From Globodera rostochiensis (taxonomy: Eukaryota > Nematoda > Chromadorea > Rhabditida > Heteroderidae): DNA of 64,000 bases. This document shows positions 41,001 to 50,611 of this stretch, in pieces (the first letter of the stretch is position 1; every line of letters starts with the position of its first letter). The DNA is taken from contig JAEVLN010000051.1 of assembly GCA_018350325.1 (NCBI GenBank), forward strand, positions 62,001 to 126,000. Direction: 5' to 3'. The translations under genes and the position numbers were made by a program. The notes beneath the pieces were generated by a model. The model searched no databases and was not told where the DNA came from. It saw only the letters and a program-made list of their open reading frames with translations.

Positions 41001-44000
41001 CAAGCGATTTCGTTGCTGAGAAGGACACCTGCAAAAGTGCGACTGCTCATCTACAGAGGCAAGCATTTAATTGGACAATAATTTAATTTAAGTAATAATA
41101 ATAAATATTTAAAAATATTGTCAAAATTTTAACCATAACATTCGATAAAATTAATATTTTAATTGAATAATAAAAGAAAAGTTTCCAAGTTTCACTAAAT
41201 AATTCATTACTTTTGGGAAAATACCGAAAAGGTACAGAAATGCATAACTTTTTTCTTACTTTATTTTTCTTTTATAAAATATTTTAATTCACAAAAAATA
41301 GCAATCAGATCAAATATCTAATTCATCTTTAAGACTCATTAATGGGGTTTTTCTTTCAGTTTGTTAAAAAAAATTAAAATATTAATTAATGCATAAAGAA
41401 AGATTCATTTTTCATTGATTTTATCATTGATTAGAAAATTATATTTTTAGTTTTTTCAGACGTCAACCTGCAGATGAGCATGTTGGACCCGGCCCAAATT
41501 TACAACATTCTGAGCATTGAATTGACCAAAAAGAGTGGCGGCAAAGGGCTCGGCATTTCCATTGTTGGACGCAAAAATGAGCCGGGCGTGTACATCTCGG
41601 AGATTGTGAAGGGCGGTGTGGCGGACAACGACGGACGACTGATGCAGGGCGATCAGGTGAACGGACGTCCCGAGCAGGGGGGAGGGGCTTAAAAACTCAG
41701 ATTTTTAAAGAAAATCTCTCGAAAATTTTTAGTTTAGGAGTCATAATTCGTTTATCACATGGCCTGATCAGGGGTCAAAAAACTCCGGGTTTTAGGGCTA
41801 AAGCTTTTAAAAATTCATTTTTAATCGGAATTATAAAAATAAATAAAATCCAACCCGTTTTTGTGGTTAAATTTTTGAAATGCGAGTTGAAATTTGAAAT
41901 GTTTCATTTAAACAATAATTTTTTGCACAGATTCTGGAAGTCAACGGCCAAGACGTGGCCAATTGCTTGCAGGAGGATGTTGCCACAATTTTGAAGGTGC
42001 CATGAGAAATTTTTTAAAATTTAAAATAAAAACAAAAAATGCAAATGTTTCAGACTTGCACTGGTCGGGTGCAGCTGAAGGTTGGCCGCTGGAAATTGAC
42101 AGAGACGGCACTTCGGTCCGCGCAGGCGCCAAATTACGCAACAAATGCCGTCGGACAACAACACCAGCAGGTGCTCCTTGTGGCGGTGGCGGCACAATTT
42201 CCCCTAAATTCCATGTCGAATGCCATGGAAGAAAATTAAAAATTTTTCTTCCTTCTAAATGTTACAAAAATATTTTTAGTTTTTTTCATCTGATGCTAGG
42301 GTTGGCAGTTCCTGGAAATTTTTTGGGTATCCGAACCGAGACTTCTCGGTTTCTAAGCCGATGGCAAATTCCGACTCTACGGTTCGGTCGGAACCCCCCC
42401 CCCCCCTAGCTGGGACAGCACAACAAACGCAAAATTAACTAAAATAAAAAGACGTACGCGCTTTTAAAATGATTTAAGAAATTTTTTAAAATTATTTTAT
42501 TAGCAAGTCCATGAAAAAGGGAAGGTGCTAAAAGTTTCAGAAATCTTTGAAATTTTTCATATCAGATGCCCTTGCAGCAACAACAGAACACCGCCGCTAA
42601 CAATGAAGACAACAGCAACAATTGGCTGTCGGAACATCCGAACGGCGCACTGCGCGAGCCGCCACCACCGGTAGGCAAATTAATTTAAAAAATTCTATGC
42701 TTAAATTTTATTAATATAAAACAAATTTGAAACTTTTTAATGGCCAAATTTGAGTTAATTTTCAGGCGCCAATGCCAAAGTTGCAGCCGCCAACACTTCA
42801 AATCACATTACACGACGAGAACAACCAACAACAAAGTCTGGCGGGCAGAACGGACCTTTCGCCGGTCAGCGAGGAGGATCTGGTAGGAAAATTTGTTTTA
42901 AAAACACTGAAAAATTGAAATTTAAACAATTTTCTTAATAAATTTTAGATTTTGAATATATCGCGGTGACCTTGTATTTAAGTCTCTCTTTAAAAATTTG
43001 TGGGATTTAACTGTCAAATCCCGGGGTTTTGACACCGAAAATCCCGGATTTTTCAAGAATCACGATTTTGCTCTACTCCAATTTTCGTTTAAAGAAATCC
43101 ATCGCCGAGACGTCCGCATCGGAGGAGACCAACTCGTCCCAGCGTCGTCCGCTCACCGGCAGCGGTGCCGGCGGCAGCCACAGCTATTTGCCGGCCAGCA
43201 GTGCCGGATCGCAACAGTCGGCCGGTGGCACCAGCGGCGGTGGGCGTTCGTCCGGTGGCGTTACGGTATCGTCGTCCTCCCACGCCGGCTACACTACGGT
43301 ACCCTCTGCAGCGGTGACCAACACTGTGCTGAGGTTGGCGGGCGCCTTTTTTGTTTCACAAAATGTTTGTGTGTATTTTAAATCAGATCCATACATTCGA
43401 GGATCTCGAAGCTTCCGAATAGTTCGAATGTTTTAATTAATTTGCTTAGGAATGGTTACACTTTTAAATGTTGACATAAAATTTCTGATTCTATTTTAAT
43501 TGCTAAAATCCAAATAAGTTTTGAAGTAATAAATAAGGAGCAATTTTTAGGCATTTGCCCTTTTTTGCGCTTAGGCTTCGGATTTAGCAACTGCGTGCCT
43601 ATTTTGGTTGGGATTTTTAGCTGGTTAAATCAGCGCTTTTAAATTTATAACTGTTTTTAGCTAACCGGGCCAGATACGATTGGTTTAGTTTGTGATGTTA
43701 AATGGGAGCAAATCATTTGGGACTGAAATTCAGTGCCTGTTTTCCCCCTAAAATTTTGGCACCGATCATCTCTAGGCTTAAATTGCTTTTCTTTACCCCA
43801 AAGGTCGGATCTGAAGGAGTCAGGCTGCGAAAGCGCCCTAATTTTGCTGAAGAAGGACGAAGGCCAACAGTGGGGCATGGGCATTGGCAAAAGGCCGAGG
43901 GGCATTTTGGTAAGGCTCAAATTGTTCAAAATGGTCAAGAATCAAAAAATGCGCGCACAGATCACTTCACTTCAACCGGGCAGTTCGGCAGCCGAAAAGT

Positions 44001-44188
44001 TGGCGATCGGTGACCGCATTATGGCAGTGAACGGGCACGAAGTTATCACGCAGGTTGTGTTATTTTGAAATTTGAATTTTTTTTAATTTTGTTTTTAGCA
44101 TTCCGCCGTCACTTACATTCGCTCAAGCGGAAATTCGGTAGCTTTGCAAGTGTCCAGGCCAATCAAACCACCCGCCGTCAGCAGTTGA
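19352..44188 (+). CDS. mpz-1: Multi-PDZ scaffold, MPZ-1/MUPP1/PATJ family, ten PDZ domains
   Basis: A cytoplasmic scaffold. Members bind C-termini of membrane proteins and gather them at junctions or synapses; C. elegans MPZ-1 is known as a ten-PDZ protein that binds a serotonin receptor. I assembled 51 exons, all in phase, giving 2,057 residues and ten PDZ domains in the family's order, with family-specific stretches such as [19 protein letters not shown] (PDZ1), [14 protein letters not shown] (before PDZ4), [17 protein letters not shown] (PDZ5) and [19 protein letters not shown] (PDZ6). Linkers are low in complexity (His, Thr, Ser, Gln and Asn runs). It ends with PPAVSS and a TGA. Five introns begin with GC (after 24863, 31437, 34000, 36301, 41058). 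The 5' end is open: exon 19352 starts with the last base of a codon, so at least one upstream exon exists, perhaps the ORF at 17026-18990. Exon positions are given in the domain entries. Confidence 0.93.
20885..22103 (+). other. mpz-1: mpz-1 linker exons, His/Thr/Ser-rich
   Basis: Exons 20885-20967, 21214-21433, 21558-21733 and 22032-22103 join PDZ1 to PDZ2 in phase. They encode low-complexity sequence with a His-rich stretch, a Thr run and an Arg cluster, and no domain. The intron before 21214 carries a C homopolymer near 21008-21030, and the intron after 21733 starts with GATC-rich sequence. Confidence 0.75.
22237..23321. mobile_element. Non-autonomous Tc1/mariner-type TIR element, 1,081 bp
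   Basis: Perfect 25-bp terminal inverted repeats start CCGTATTTCCTCTATTAG at 22239 and end at 23319. TA flanks both sides (22237-22238 and 23320-23321), as expected for a TA target-site duplication of the Tc1/mariner superfamily. Inside the ends are repeated GGGGTTACAATTAG and GGGTTTCAAATAGAGGG modules (one near the left end, two near the right). No transposase-sized open frame is present, so the copy is non-autonomous. It sits wholly in the intron between exons 22032-22103 and 23413-23536 of mpz-1. Confidence 0.85.
23413..24863 (+). other. mpz-1: mpz-1 PDZ2
   Basis: Exons 23413-23536, 24528-24652 and 24753-24863. The loop reads IGLGITV, then [31 protein letters not shown] and [13 protein letters not shown]. 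It resembles PDZ3 of MUPP1. The intron after 24863 has a GC donor. The 1-kb intron before 24528 holds a GC-rich patch at 23860-24200. Confidence 0.9.
24975..26006 (+). other. mpz-1: mpz-1 PDZ3
   Basis: Exons 24975-25088 (Ser/Gln linker), 25265-25391, 25639-25736 and 25892-26006. The segment [18 protein letters not shown], with GGLGIEW as the loop, then [26 protein letters not shown] and a terminal CRRAEK correspond to MUPP1 PDZ4. Confidence 0.88.
26059..27313 (+). other. mpz-1: mpz-1 PDZ4
   Basis: Exons 26059-26156 and 26241-26471 (which begins with an Ala-rich linker and carries the family motif [14 protein letters not shown]), then 26876-26948, 27060-27148 and 27254-27313. The loop is RGLGFSV, then [29 protein letters not shown] and [10 protein letters not shown]. 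This matches MUPP1 PDZ5 over its whole length. Confidence 0.92.
27314..29237 (+). other. mpz-1 intron, 1.9 kb, no gene seen
   Basis: A mostly AT-rich intron. It contains a C homopolymer (about 27341), a G homopolymer (about 28245) and a GC-rich stretch at 28370-28740 with CCCGAGGGGCC-like motifs. Open frames of 80-100 codons in that stretch overlap on both strands and carry no domain, so I do not call them genes. Confidence 0.55.
29238..31330 (+). other. mpz-1: mpz-1 linker exons between PDZ4 and PDZ5
   Basis: Exons 29238-29387, 30650-30718, 30808-30861 and 31234-31330 keep phase. They encode an Arg/Ser-rich linker ([29 protein letters not shown]). The donor at 31331 was chosen because it alone gives the frame [17 protein letters not shown] in the next exon; a donor eight bases on would break it. 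Confidence 0.72.
31388..32435 (+). other. mpz-1: mpz-1 PDZ5
   Basis: Exons 31388-31437 (GC donor follows), 31579-31692, 31787-31893 and 32274-32435. The binding loop is the unusual [26 protein letters not shown] and [17 protein letters not shown] match MUPP1 PDZ6, which also departs from GLGF. The exon ends in a Gln run. Confidence 0.9.
32632..34000 (+). other. mpz-1: mpz-1 linker exons between PDZ5 and PDZ6
   Basis: Exons 32632-32690, 32744-32790, 33066-33281 and 33848-34000. They encode Ser/Thr/Met-rich sequence without a domain. The last one is followed by a GC donor. The intron 33282-33847 starts with GATC-rich sequence. Confidence 0.72.
34087..35050 (+). other. mpz-1: mpz-1 PDZ6
   Basis: Exons 34087-34159, 34626-34819 and 34925-35050. 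[11 protein letters not shown] leads into [14 protein letters not shown], an inserted Gly/Pro-rich loop, then [28 protein letters not shown] and [11 protein letters not shown]. It matches MUPP1 PDZ7. Confidence 0.93.
35092..35918 (+). other. mpz-1: mpz-1 PDZ7
   Basis: Linker exon 35092-35277 (acidic, [15 protein letters not shown]), then 35428-35595 and 35799-35918. [13 protein letters not shown] precedes the loop [24 protein letters not shown] and [10 protein letters not shown] complete the fold. It corresponds to MUPP1 PDZ8. Confidence 0.88.
36194..37840 (+). other. mpz-1: mpz-1 linker exons between PDZ7 and PDZ8
   Basis: Exon 36194-36301 is followed by a GC-AG intron of 1.3 kb and exon 37606-37840, which is Thr/Ser-rich and ends in Asn runs. 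The intron carries a GC-rich stretch at about 36560-36990 with a G homopolymer at its end. Confidence 0.75.
37841..40327 (+). other. mpz-1 intron, 2.5 kb, largest of the gene
   Basis: An intron between Asn-rich linker and PDZ8. It includes C homopolymers (about 38307 and 40045-40061), a moderately GC-rich block at 38680-39870 with overlapping open frames on both strands (up to 180 codons at 39116-39658), and an Arg/Lys-rich frame at 38409-38597. None shows a domain or splice-consistent partners. An internal promoter or alternative first exon is possible but unproven. Confidence 0.5.
40328..41058 (+). other. mpz-1: mpz-1 PDZ8
   Basis: Exons 40328-40470, 40827-40916 and 40965-41058. [20 protein letters not shown] is followed by [33 protein letters not shown] and VRLLIYRD. 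It matches MUPP1 PDZ10. The gap 40917-40964 is a 48-bp intron, and the intron after 41058 has a GC donor. Confidence 0.93.
41460..42170 (+). other. mpz-1: mpz-1 PDZ9
   Basis: Exons 41460-41656, 41931-41996 and 42054-42170. [50 protein letters not shown] and [11 protein letters not shown] match MUPP1 PDZ11. Confidence 0.93.
42566..43333 (+). other. mpz-1: mpz-1 linker exons between PDZ9 and PDZ10
   Basis: Exons 42566-42670, 42766-42882 and 43095-43333 encode Gln/Asn/Pro-rich and then Ser/Gly-rich sequence without a domain. Phase is kept throughout. Confidence 0.78.
43804..44188 (+). other. mpz-1: mpz-1 PDZ10 and C-terminus
   Basis: Exons 43804-43909, 43961-44053 and 44099-44188. The loop reads QWGMGI instead of [33 protein letters not shown] and [18 protein letters not shown] follow, and the protein ends PPAVSS before TGA. 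It stands at the place of the last PDZ of MUPP1. Confidence 0.88.
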
Positions 44189-44195
44189 ACACTTC

Positions 44196-44231
<36 letters not shown>

Positions 44232-45490
44232 GTCCGATCGATCAAAAATAGTCAAAAAAAATAACACGCAGCGAAACCTCCTCTTCACTAAATGTATGAA
44301 ATTTCAAACATCGAAACGCACAGCCCCCCCCCCCCCCCTCCCCCCTCCCCGGGTACCGCCGTAATCTTACAGAACGTTGTGTTGCTGATCTGTTAGCACA
44401 TGATGACTCTAAAGATCAGCTCTTCTGTTCTGTTTTCATCTGGATCTGATCAGTTTTTGAACTATCAGATGATCCGAAAAGTTTTTGCTTTGTTCACATT
44501 ATTATTTTGATCAGGACATATTCAATTCCGATCAGAACAGATAATTTTGACCAACCAGAAAAAGTCGTGTCCACTTTTGCTGTTTGATCAACTCGGATCA
44601 GAGCGGATAGTTTGTTGAAAATTTCCCCCTTTTTGTGTGCATTTTTACTTATTAAGTATTTAATTAATTTTTATTATAGTACTCTGAATTTTTTCTCAGC
44701 AATTCCCCGTGCTACAAATGTTAAATGTTAATCATTTTAACAGCGCAAAAATTGAATTTGTCAATGTTTTGAATTTAATTCTATTTTTAAATAATACAAT
44801 TTTTAATTTTTTTATTTTCATTTCGGGTAAATTTGTGGTGTTTTGTTAATTAGTAAATTAAATTATATCCTTTAAAGCGGAGAATTTTTTTGAATTTACA
44901 GGCGACGAATAGCGAAAATTTTTGAAATCTAAGCATTTAAAAAAATTAAGCAATCCTAACATTTAAATTTTACAATTCTTCTTCAGATTATCGGGCAAAT
45001 CAATAAGCCATGTGAATAGAGAGAGTTTCACTCGCAAATATGCATAAAATAGGCTACAAGTTCATATTTTATGTTTGAATCACTAAATTTTGGCCCAAAT
45101 TTCATAGAGAAATACAAATTTTATTTTGTTTATAAAAACTTGTCAGCCTGCCTTAACATCCGATAAATTTTAAAATATTTTTTGCGCGATTTGAAGAAAA
45201 AAGCTTTTTTTATTAAGCGCTAAAAAGGTCTGTTTAATTTCAAAACGATGTGGCGAATTGCCAACGAATTTGATGAAATAGAATGATTTGCAAATGAACA
45301 TTTATGATATGATCAGCATTATGAATCAATCATAACCAATTAAATCAAGAGCTAAAATTTTGTGCCTAAAATGCTTAAAGGATTTGTTTGGAAAAAATTA
45401 TAGGAATGTTCGAGATCCAACATTTTAAATTTATGCTGATCAGATCATTTTTCAAAATTCAGACCGACAAAGAAGACTGTGTTTTAGGTG
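44189..45490. other. Intergenic, microsatellite and GATC-rich island
   Basis: Directly after the mpz-1 stop there is a (TTGA)n microsatellite (about 44195-44227), then a C homopolymer near 44323-44338 and a GATC-dense stretch at 44390-44610. The rest is AT-rich. A second small GATC cluster (about 45300-45460) precedes the secreted gene at 45491. No gene or RNA is recognised. Confidence 0.55.
44195..44227. repeat. (TTGA)n microsatellite
   Basis: About eight copies of the TTGA tetranucleotide in a row, starting a few bases after the mpz-1 stop codon and so probably inside its 3' UTR. Confidence 0.9.
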
Positions 45491-46574
45491 ATGCATATTT
45501 ATAATGGCGTCGATCATTTCAAATCAATTCCAATTTTGTTTTTATTAATTTTACCGACAATTGTTTGTCCGCTGCCGCCGGAACCGGTTCAGCACCATTT
45601 TGAATGGTATTACGGTACCGAAAGTGCCGCGGTTACGGTACCAAATTGGGTGTACGGTATTCAAATCAAATTCAAAGGCCAACGAGTGGAAGTTCGAGCG
45701 AATGTTCCATCTGAACACAACGAGTGCATGTTCGAGATCTGCTTATGCAACAACTTCAAAAATGTATTTAAAAAATAAATACCTACCTATTCTAATTAAA
45801 AAAATAATTAATTTCATTTATTGTCAATACATTTGTTAATAATTTAGAACATTTGTTTGGGCGAATTTATTGCAGAAAATTATGCAAGAGATAAACAAAT
45901 TGAGGAAAATGTCTCGACAATTAATTTTCATTGTGCCAAAATGAGACCAATTAATGGGAATATTTCAGTGAATTTTCACATAAATTCGCGTAAATTTTTA
46001 AATATGATGAATCAAAATGATGATGATTTGCTTATAAAATTGCAAAAAAGTTTTGCTTCAAAGGTGGGCAATTTCTTTTAAATTTAAAAATATTTAAATA
46101 TTCTACATTCTATTTAGGGTTGCTGCTCACCGGACCCTTAGGATGGGAAAGTCGGGAGTTGGGGCGTCGGGCTCGGAGAGCAACCCTAATCTTAATTTTA
46201 TACCAAAAATTAATATTATTTGTGCTATTATATTATTAATATAGGGTTTTGGCTGTATTTTGACCAACGATTGTGACAGTGATGACGAAGATTTTGGTCC
46301 AAACGGCTATTTATTTTACGTAAAAATTGCGATTGAAAGCGAAAAAAAGGTAAAAATCGTAAAAAAATTAGGGCTAAGAGCGACAGAAAAATTAAAATGT
46401 TTCCAAAAGAAATTTACCAAATTTTGAACCCCAAACTTCGAATTCAAAACATTTTAGGTCCGTAGTGGCCTTTGGGTAGCGCAGCTGAAGTCCCCTGCCG
46501 ACCGATTTGAATTTATTGGCGAAACAATCATTGAAAAAAGTGCAGAAAAAACACTGACAAATTATCGAAAATGA
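45491..46574 (+). CDS. Secreted orphan protein, 236 aa
   Basis: Four exons join in phase 0: 45491-45763, 45848-46063, 46245-46349 and 46458-46574. The N-terminus carries a signal peptide (core IPILFLLILPTIVC, cleavage expected around residues 24-28). The mature part has a Trp/Tyr-rich start (HHFEWYYGTE), a strand-rich segment (VYGIQIKFKGQRVEVRANV), a CMFEICLC motif, a long middle exon rich in Asn/Asp, a cysteine pair in GCILTNDCDSDDEDFG, and a charged C-terminus. Six cysteines in the mature chain fit an extracellular protein. I do not recognise the family: a beta-sandwich lectin-like fold is conceivable from the strand pattern, but galectin signature residues are missing. All-phase-0 introns and four separate exons make a chance assembly unlikely. 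Confidence 0.75.
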
Positions 46575-46881
46575 AAGTCAAATGGACAAATAAAAAAGAC
46601 AAATAGCAAAATTGACAATTCATCAAGAAAAAAGACATGCGTGACAAATAGGGAACATCGATAAACGACAAATTTGCGAATGTTTTTCTGTGTTGTACAT
46701 ATTGCCGACAAGAAAAAACGAATTGCTTTAATTCAAAATATATTTTTTTGGGGAAAACACTATTTTTGAGCTTTCTTTCAAAAGCTATGCACAAAAAAGG
46801 GTTAAAACTTGAAACCCCGGTCTCTAGTAAATATTTATTTGTACACCCAATTCGTTTAAAACAATTTTTTATAAGGTTTTA

Positions 46882-47534
46882 ATGCTAAAAATGAAGAAAC
46901 ACCGAAACATTTTTTTGGTGGAACTCCAAGGAACTTTAACCGTTACGCCGATAAGTCGCTCCCATAATTTAACCAAATTAGAGACCGGCGAGAGCGTCCA
47001 GTTTCCGCTCGCGCTAAATTTTGAACTCCCTTCTCCCGGTCCGGAAATGTTTTTATTAACAAAGCGTATTGGCGAAAACAAAACAAAAAAAGGCAACTTC
47101 TCTATGTATTAATTACAAATTTCTCGTTATTTGCCTGGGTTTAACGTCTCTTTCTCTCTCTGTCAACCATTAATTTCAATAAAACAAAATAAATTAAAAT
47201 AATATTTTCGTCTGCTTTTGCAGTTTTGTCCGTTGTTTTGGCCGTGTTTGACCTCTGCCAGCCCGTCCCAGCCTCTGCGGCCCATTTCGCCCGCACAAAC
47301 AACGGCCATTTGTTGTTTTGGACGGACGGCCATCGGAGGACGGCTGCGGCGATGACCCCCGGGGGGAAGGGGAAAGAGGGGGGGGGGGGGGCAGCCAAAA
47401 TGACCCCCGGGGGCCAAAATGACCCGCTCAGCCCAAAAGTGACCCAAAATGCCCAAAATCTGTCGTCGTACATCTTTTATGTGCTGGCGGACACCGAACG
47501 GCGCTGTGGTGACAACTTTCAAACTCCTTTATAA
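46882..47534 (+). CDS. Uncharacterised two-exon protein, about 173 aa
   Basis: Exon 46882-47092 (starting MLKMKKHRNIFLVELQGTL) ends at an AAG|GCAACT donor. Exon 47224-47534 follows a CTTTTGCAG acceptor and keeps the frame to a TAA. The first exon gives plausible folded sequence (LETGESVQFPLALNFELP). The second contains a Gly/Lys-rich low-complexity part over a G homopolymer, then SSYIFYVLADTERRCGDN. A TTATAAG acceptor just before the ATG leaves open that the true start is further upstream. The LVELQGTL phrase recalls the sliding-clamp loader subunit Ctf8, but I cannot carry the match further. The G homopolymer could hide a frame error. Confidence 0.42.
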
Positions 47535-47550
47535 AATGGGGTTAGACGGA

Positions 47551-47651
47551 CCGAATCTATGTAGACCCCCGGGCAATAACTTGCTTAAACCTTTCGGTTA
47601 ATATTGAAGCAAGTTATTGCCCCGGTTGTATTCGGGCCGGTCTGGATTCGG
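47551..47651. repeat. Short fold-back element (about 101 bp)
   Basis: The outer ends CCGAATC and GGATTCGG are inverted. An inner perfect 16-bp stem (GGGCAATAACTTGCTT at 47571 and its complement at 47607) encloses a 20-nt loop. Its right arm closely matches, in inverted orientation, the left end of the element at 50033-50273, so the two are relatives. Confidence 0.7.
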
Positions 47652-50611
47652 TTTTATTTAGTATCCAAAACGGCGCCACAGTCATAAAAATGGTATTTTT
47701 AATTATTTTTATTTTATAAAATTTAAAATGCCCAAAAATGGCGCCAGATGTTTTCACTTTCCCCTCATCTGTCCATGGTCCCCTCATTATATGGTTTATA
47801 TCCTCCTCAAATGTCCAACCAATTCAGCACAATTTGGGGGGGGGGGGTGGTGACCTTTCTTCGCCGCCCATGCCAATGCCGCCGGCGTCTAAGGTCATGA
47901 AAAGGTCAAATAATTATCGTCCGCCGCTCAACAGTTGGCGAATTAGAATTATATATGTATAAAGTTGCAAAATTTTGTTCAGTTTTTATTCATTTAATGA
48001 TTTACAAAATTTTATTTCGCAATTATAATTTAATTTAAGTTTGTCAAATGATATTTGGGTGTAATTTATTTTACTAACTAATAACAACAAAATGTTTATT
48101 TAATTGTAATTGATCAGCTTTGATTTTTAATCTGGGCAAAGATTTAATTTTTAATTTTGTTAAATTAATTTTTATTAAAATGATTTCACCTAAAAATAGC
48201 AAAATTCCAAAAAATGGAATACGATGAAAGTGAAATTCGATTTGGATTCCCCCTCCCCCCAAAATTTTTCGTCGCCCCCATTTTTTTTCTTTTTGCGCTT
48301 TTTGGGGTGGACCGGGGCAGTCGAGCGGAGACGACCGACCATCCGTCCATGCCGACGCCGTCCCCGCTGCGCAAATTCATGCGAAGTGGGGGGGGGGAGT
48401 TCCTGCTTTTGCGCGCCCTCCAACTCCCAACTCCCCCCGCTTTTTGTATGGGGCGATGACATCGGAGCGTCTGACAATTCAGCGCCGATCGACATACCTA
48501 ACTCACTATATACAAAAAATAATTGACAAAATTAGCACTGGCACCCAAAAGCTTGAAGAGTCTGTAGATGTTTCCCTTTAAATGTCCTAAGCGATCTGAT
48601 TAGTTTCAAAAAATTTGCAATATCAAGAAAAAAATTGGTCCGACAAATTTGGAGTTAGAGCAATTGCCTAACAAATAAGTGCTAATGAATAAATATCTCT
48701 AGGCGCTGAGTCGTCCCGGAACTGAATTGTCCTGCGCGAACTTTCACCCCCGCCCAACCAACCGCCAACAAATTCGCTTCCATCCCCCCCCCCCCACCGT
48801 CCAGCCCCAATTCCTGTTCCACTTTCACTTTTTCGCATGCGGAGCAAACGACAATGACAGCCGACAACGACAACGGCGAGAGACGGACGGACGATGACCA
48901 TCCAAAAATCGGTGGTGCCCCCCCCCCTCCACCCCCACACAATCCATGCAAAAATTTGGTTGTGCCTCCCCCCCCCCCCTCCCCCGCCTCTTCCGCCTCC
49001 ACACCAAACAACATATTAGCATCGATGCTTTTCATTTATGTGAGGGTAAAGCCCGAAAATTCCACACACATAAAATTGCGCATTTGGGTAGCGCCCGAGG
49101 CGGCATTCATTCATTCTATCCGATGGATGACGTTTGGCATTGTGCCGGATTTTTTTTTTTTTTTAATTTTAAAACAATCAGAATTTTTTGATTTTGTGAC
49201 TTAATGAAACCAAAATTCATAAAAAAAAAATTGAGCTTTTGGTGATTTAAATTTAAAAGGATGAAATAATTTATTTGTTATTTTTTAAAACAAAAATTTG
49301 GTGCTAAAAAAATACTTAAATTTTTCCACCTAATTTTAGATCTAAAATTTTCACATTTTTAGTTTTTTTGTACAAATTTTCCTAGAAAATCTTCAAAATT
49401 TCTCCATAAGAACATAATGTTGTATAACCTTGATCCGATTTTCCTTTCTCTTCACTCGACGACCGCCCTATTTCCCCTTCGGCGCTATTTTTGGATACAT
49501 TCGCGTCCCATCGGACGGAGCCCCCCCTCCCCCGCTTTTCGCTCCCCCAATTGGTCTGTCCCCGAGTCCGTCCCCACACCACTGGTGGCGGGGAATTCCC
49601 CGCGCGACTACTTTCCCTCCCCTCGGGGGTCAACCAACCACTCACTTTCATTGTCGGTCTCCCCCAATCTTTTTTTATTCGAACGAGCACGCAATTTGTC
49701 GCCTAAGGCGACCATTTAAATGGGGACATTGAACAGGACCTTAGCAGAAAACTGCGCAAAAATGACCTCGACCAGTGTACAGCTTCTGACCACGGTCAGA
49801 ATTCCGCTCATTGCTTTTCCCGGTTAAAAGTCCTTGATCGTCCAGCAAATTGAAACTAAAACAGCTTAATCCCTTAAATCCCCGGAGTCCTCTAAGGTCC
49901 GGTACGGTACGAATTCTGGTAAGCCTTAATTTGTCGTTCATAATTGTCTCTGCGAGCCGCTAATGATGCTAACTTTAAAATTTTGCAAAAAATTTATGAC
50001 ACACAAAATTAATCTTCTCAATGGCTACCAATCCGAATCCAGACCGTTCCGAATACAGACCAAGTCTCAAAAAAGTTATGGCTAGAAAACTTAAGAACTA
50101 TTTCTTAAGTTTTCTAGCCATAACTTTTTTGAGACTTGTCCAATTGAAAAACTTCAGCTTAACAATAGCCATTTCGACAAGACCTTTCGAATGCTTTTTA
50201 GAAAGTCTGAATCGGTTAAGCTTAAAGACAGTTATTATTGCCCCGGTCTGTCTTGGGACCGATCTGGGTTCGGGTCGTACGTCTTCAACTTTCTAACTCT
50301 TAGTAAAACCTCTCAAAAACTAACTTTGATTCCTTCCTGAAACTTTTATTTTGATGGCACAATTGATCGTGATGGATTGAATGGATTTAGAACGGATGTG
50401 TTGGGGAGGGGGAGGGGGGATGATCAAAATCGGATTTCACCCCCAATCGGCGCATGAAATTCCAACCAAATTTCGCTCTTTTCATTATGCACATTGTGTT
50501 GTTGACGCGCCGAATTTATTTTAAAATTTTCACATTTATATTTATTTCAATTTCAATTTAATTATTATTTTTGTTAAAATAATTTTTGTTTTTGCCTCAA
50601 GGCATGGGGGA
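47652..50611. other. Intergenic, 3 kb, repeats and GC-rich patches, no clear gene
   Basis: Holds a G homopolymer (about 47837), GC-rich blocks at 48240-48450, 48740-49010 and 49440-49660, C homopolymers near 48785 and 48970, and the fold-back at 50033-50273. Open frames of 80-120 codons overlap on both strands over the homopolymer blocks and encode Pro or Gly runs. A 5' exon of the downstream bZIP gene could lie here, for example near 48854, but no donor fits the phase needed, so I do not call one. Confidence 0.5.
50033..50273. repeat. Fold-back element with 37-bp perfect hairpin
   Basis: The left arm 50061-50097 and right arm 50102-50138 are perfect complements (37 bp) around a 4-nt loop. 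The outer ends are imperfect inverted repeats of about 31 bp: CCGAATCCAGACCG at 50033 against the complement of CGATCTGGGTTCGG ending at 50273. The same end sequence occurs at 47551-47651. No coding capacity. Confidence 0.78.

Noticed and set aside
48190..49204. Overlapping open frames of 80-117 codons on both strands
   Set aside because: They are built on C/G homopolymers giving Pro or Gly runs, and no frame has splice partners. A possible first exon near 48854 does not fit the phase of the bZIP gene.
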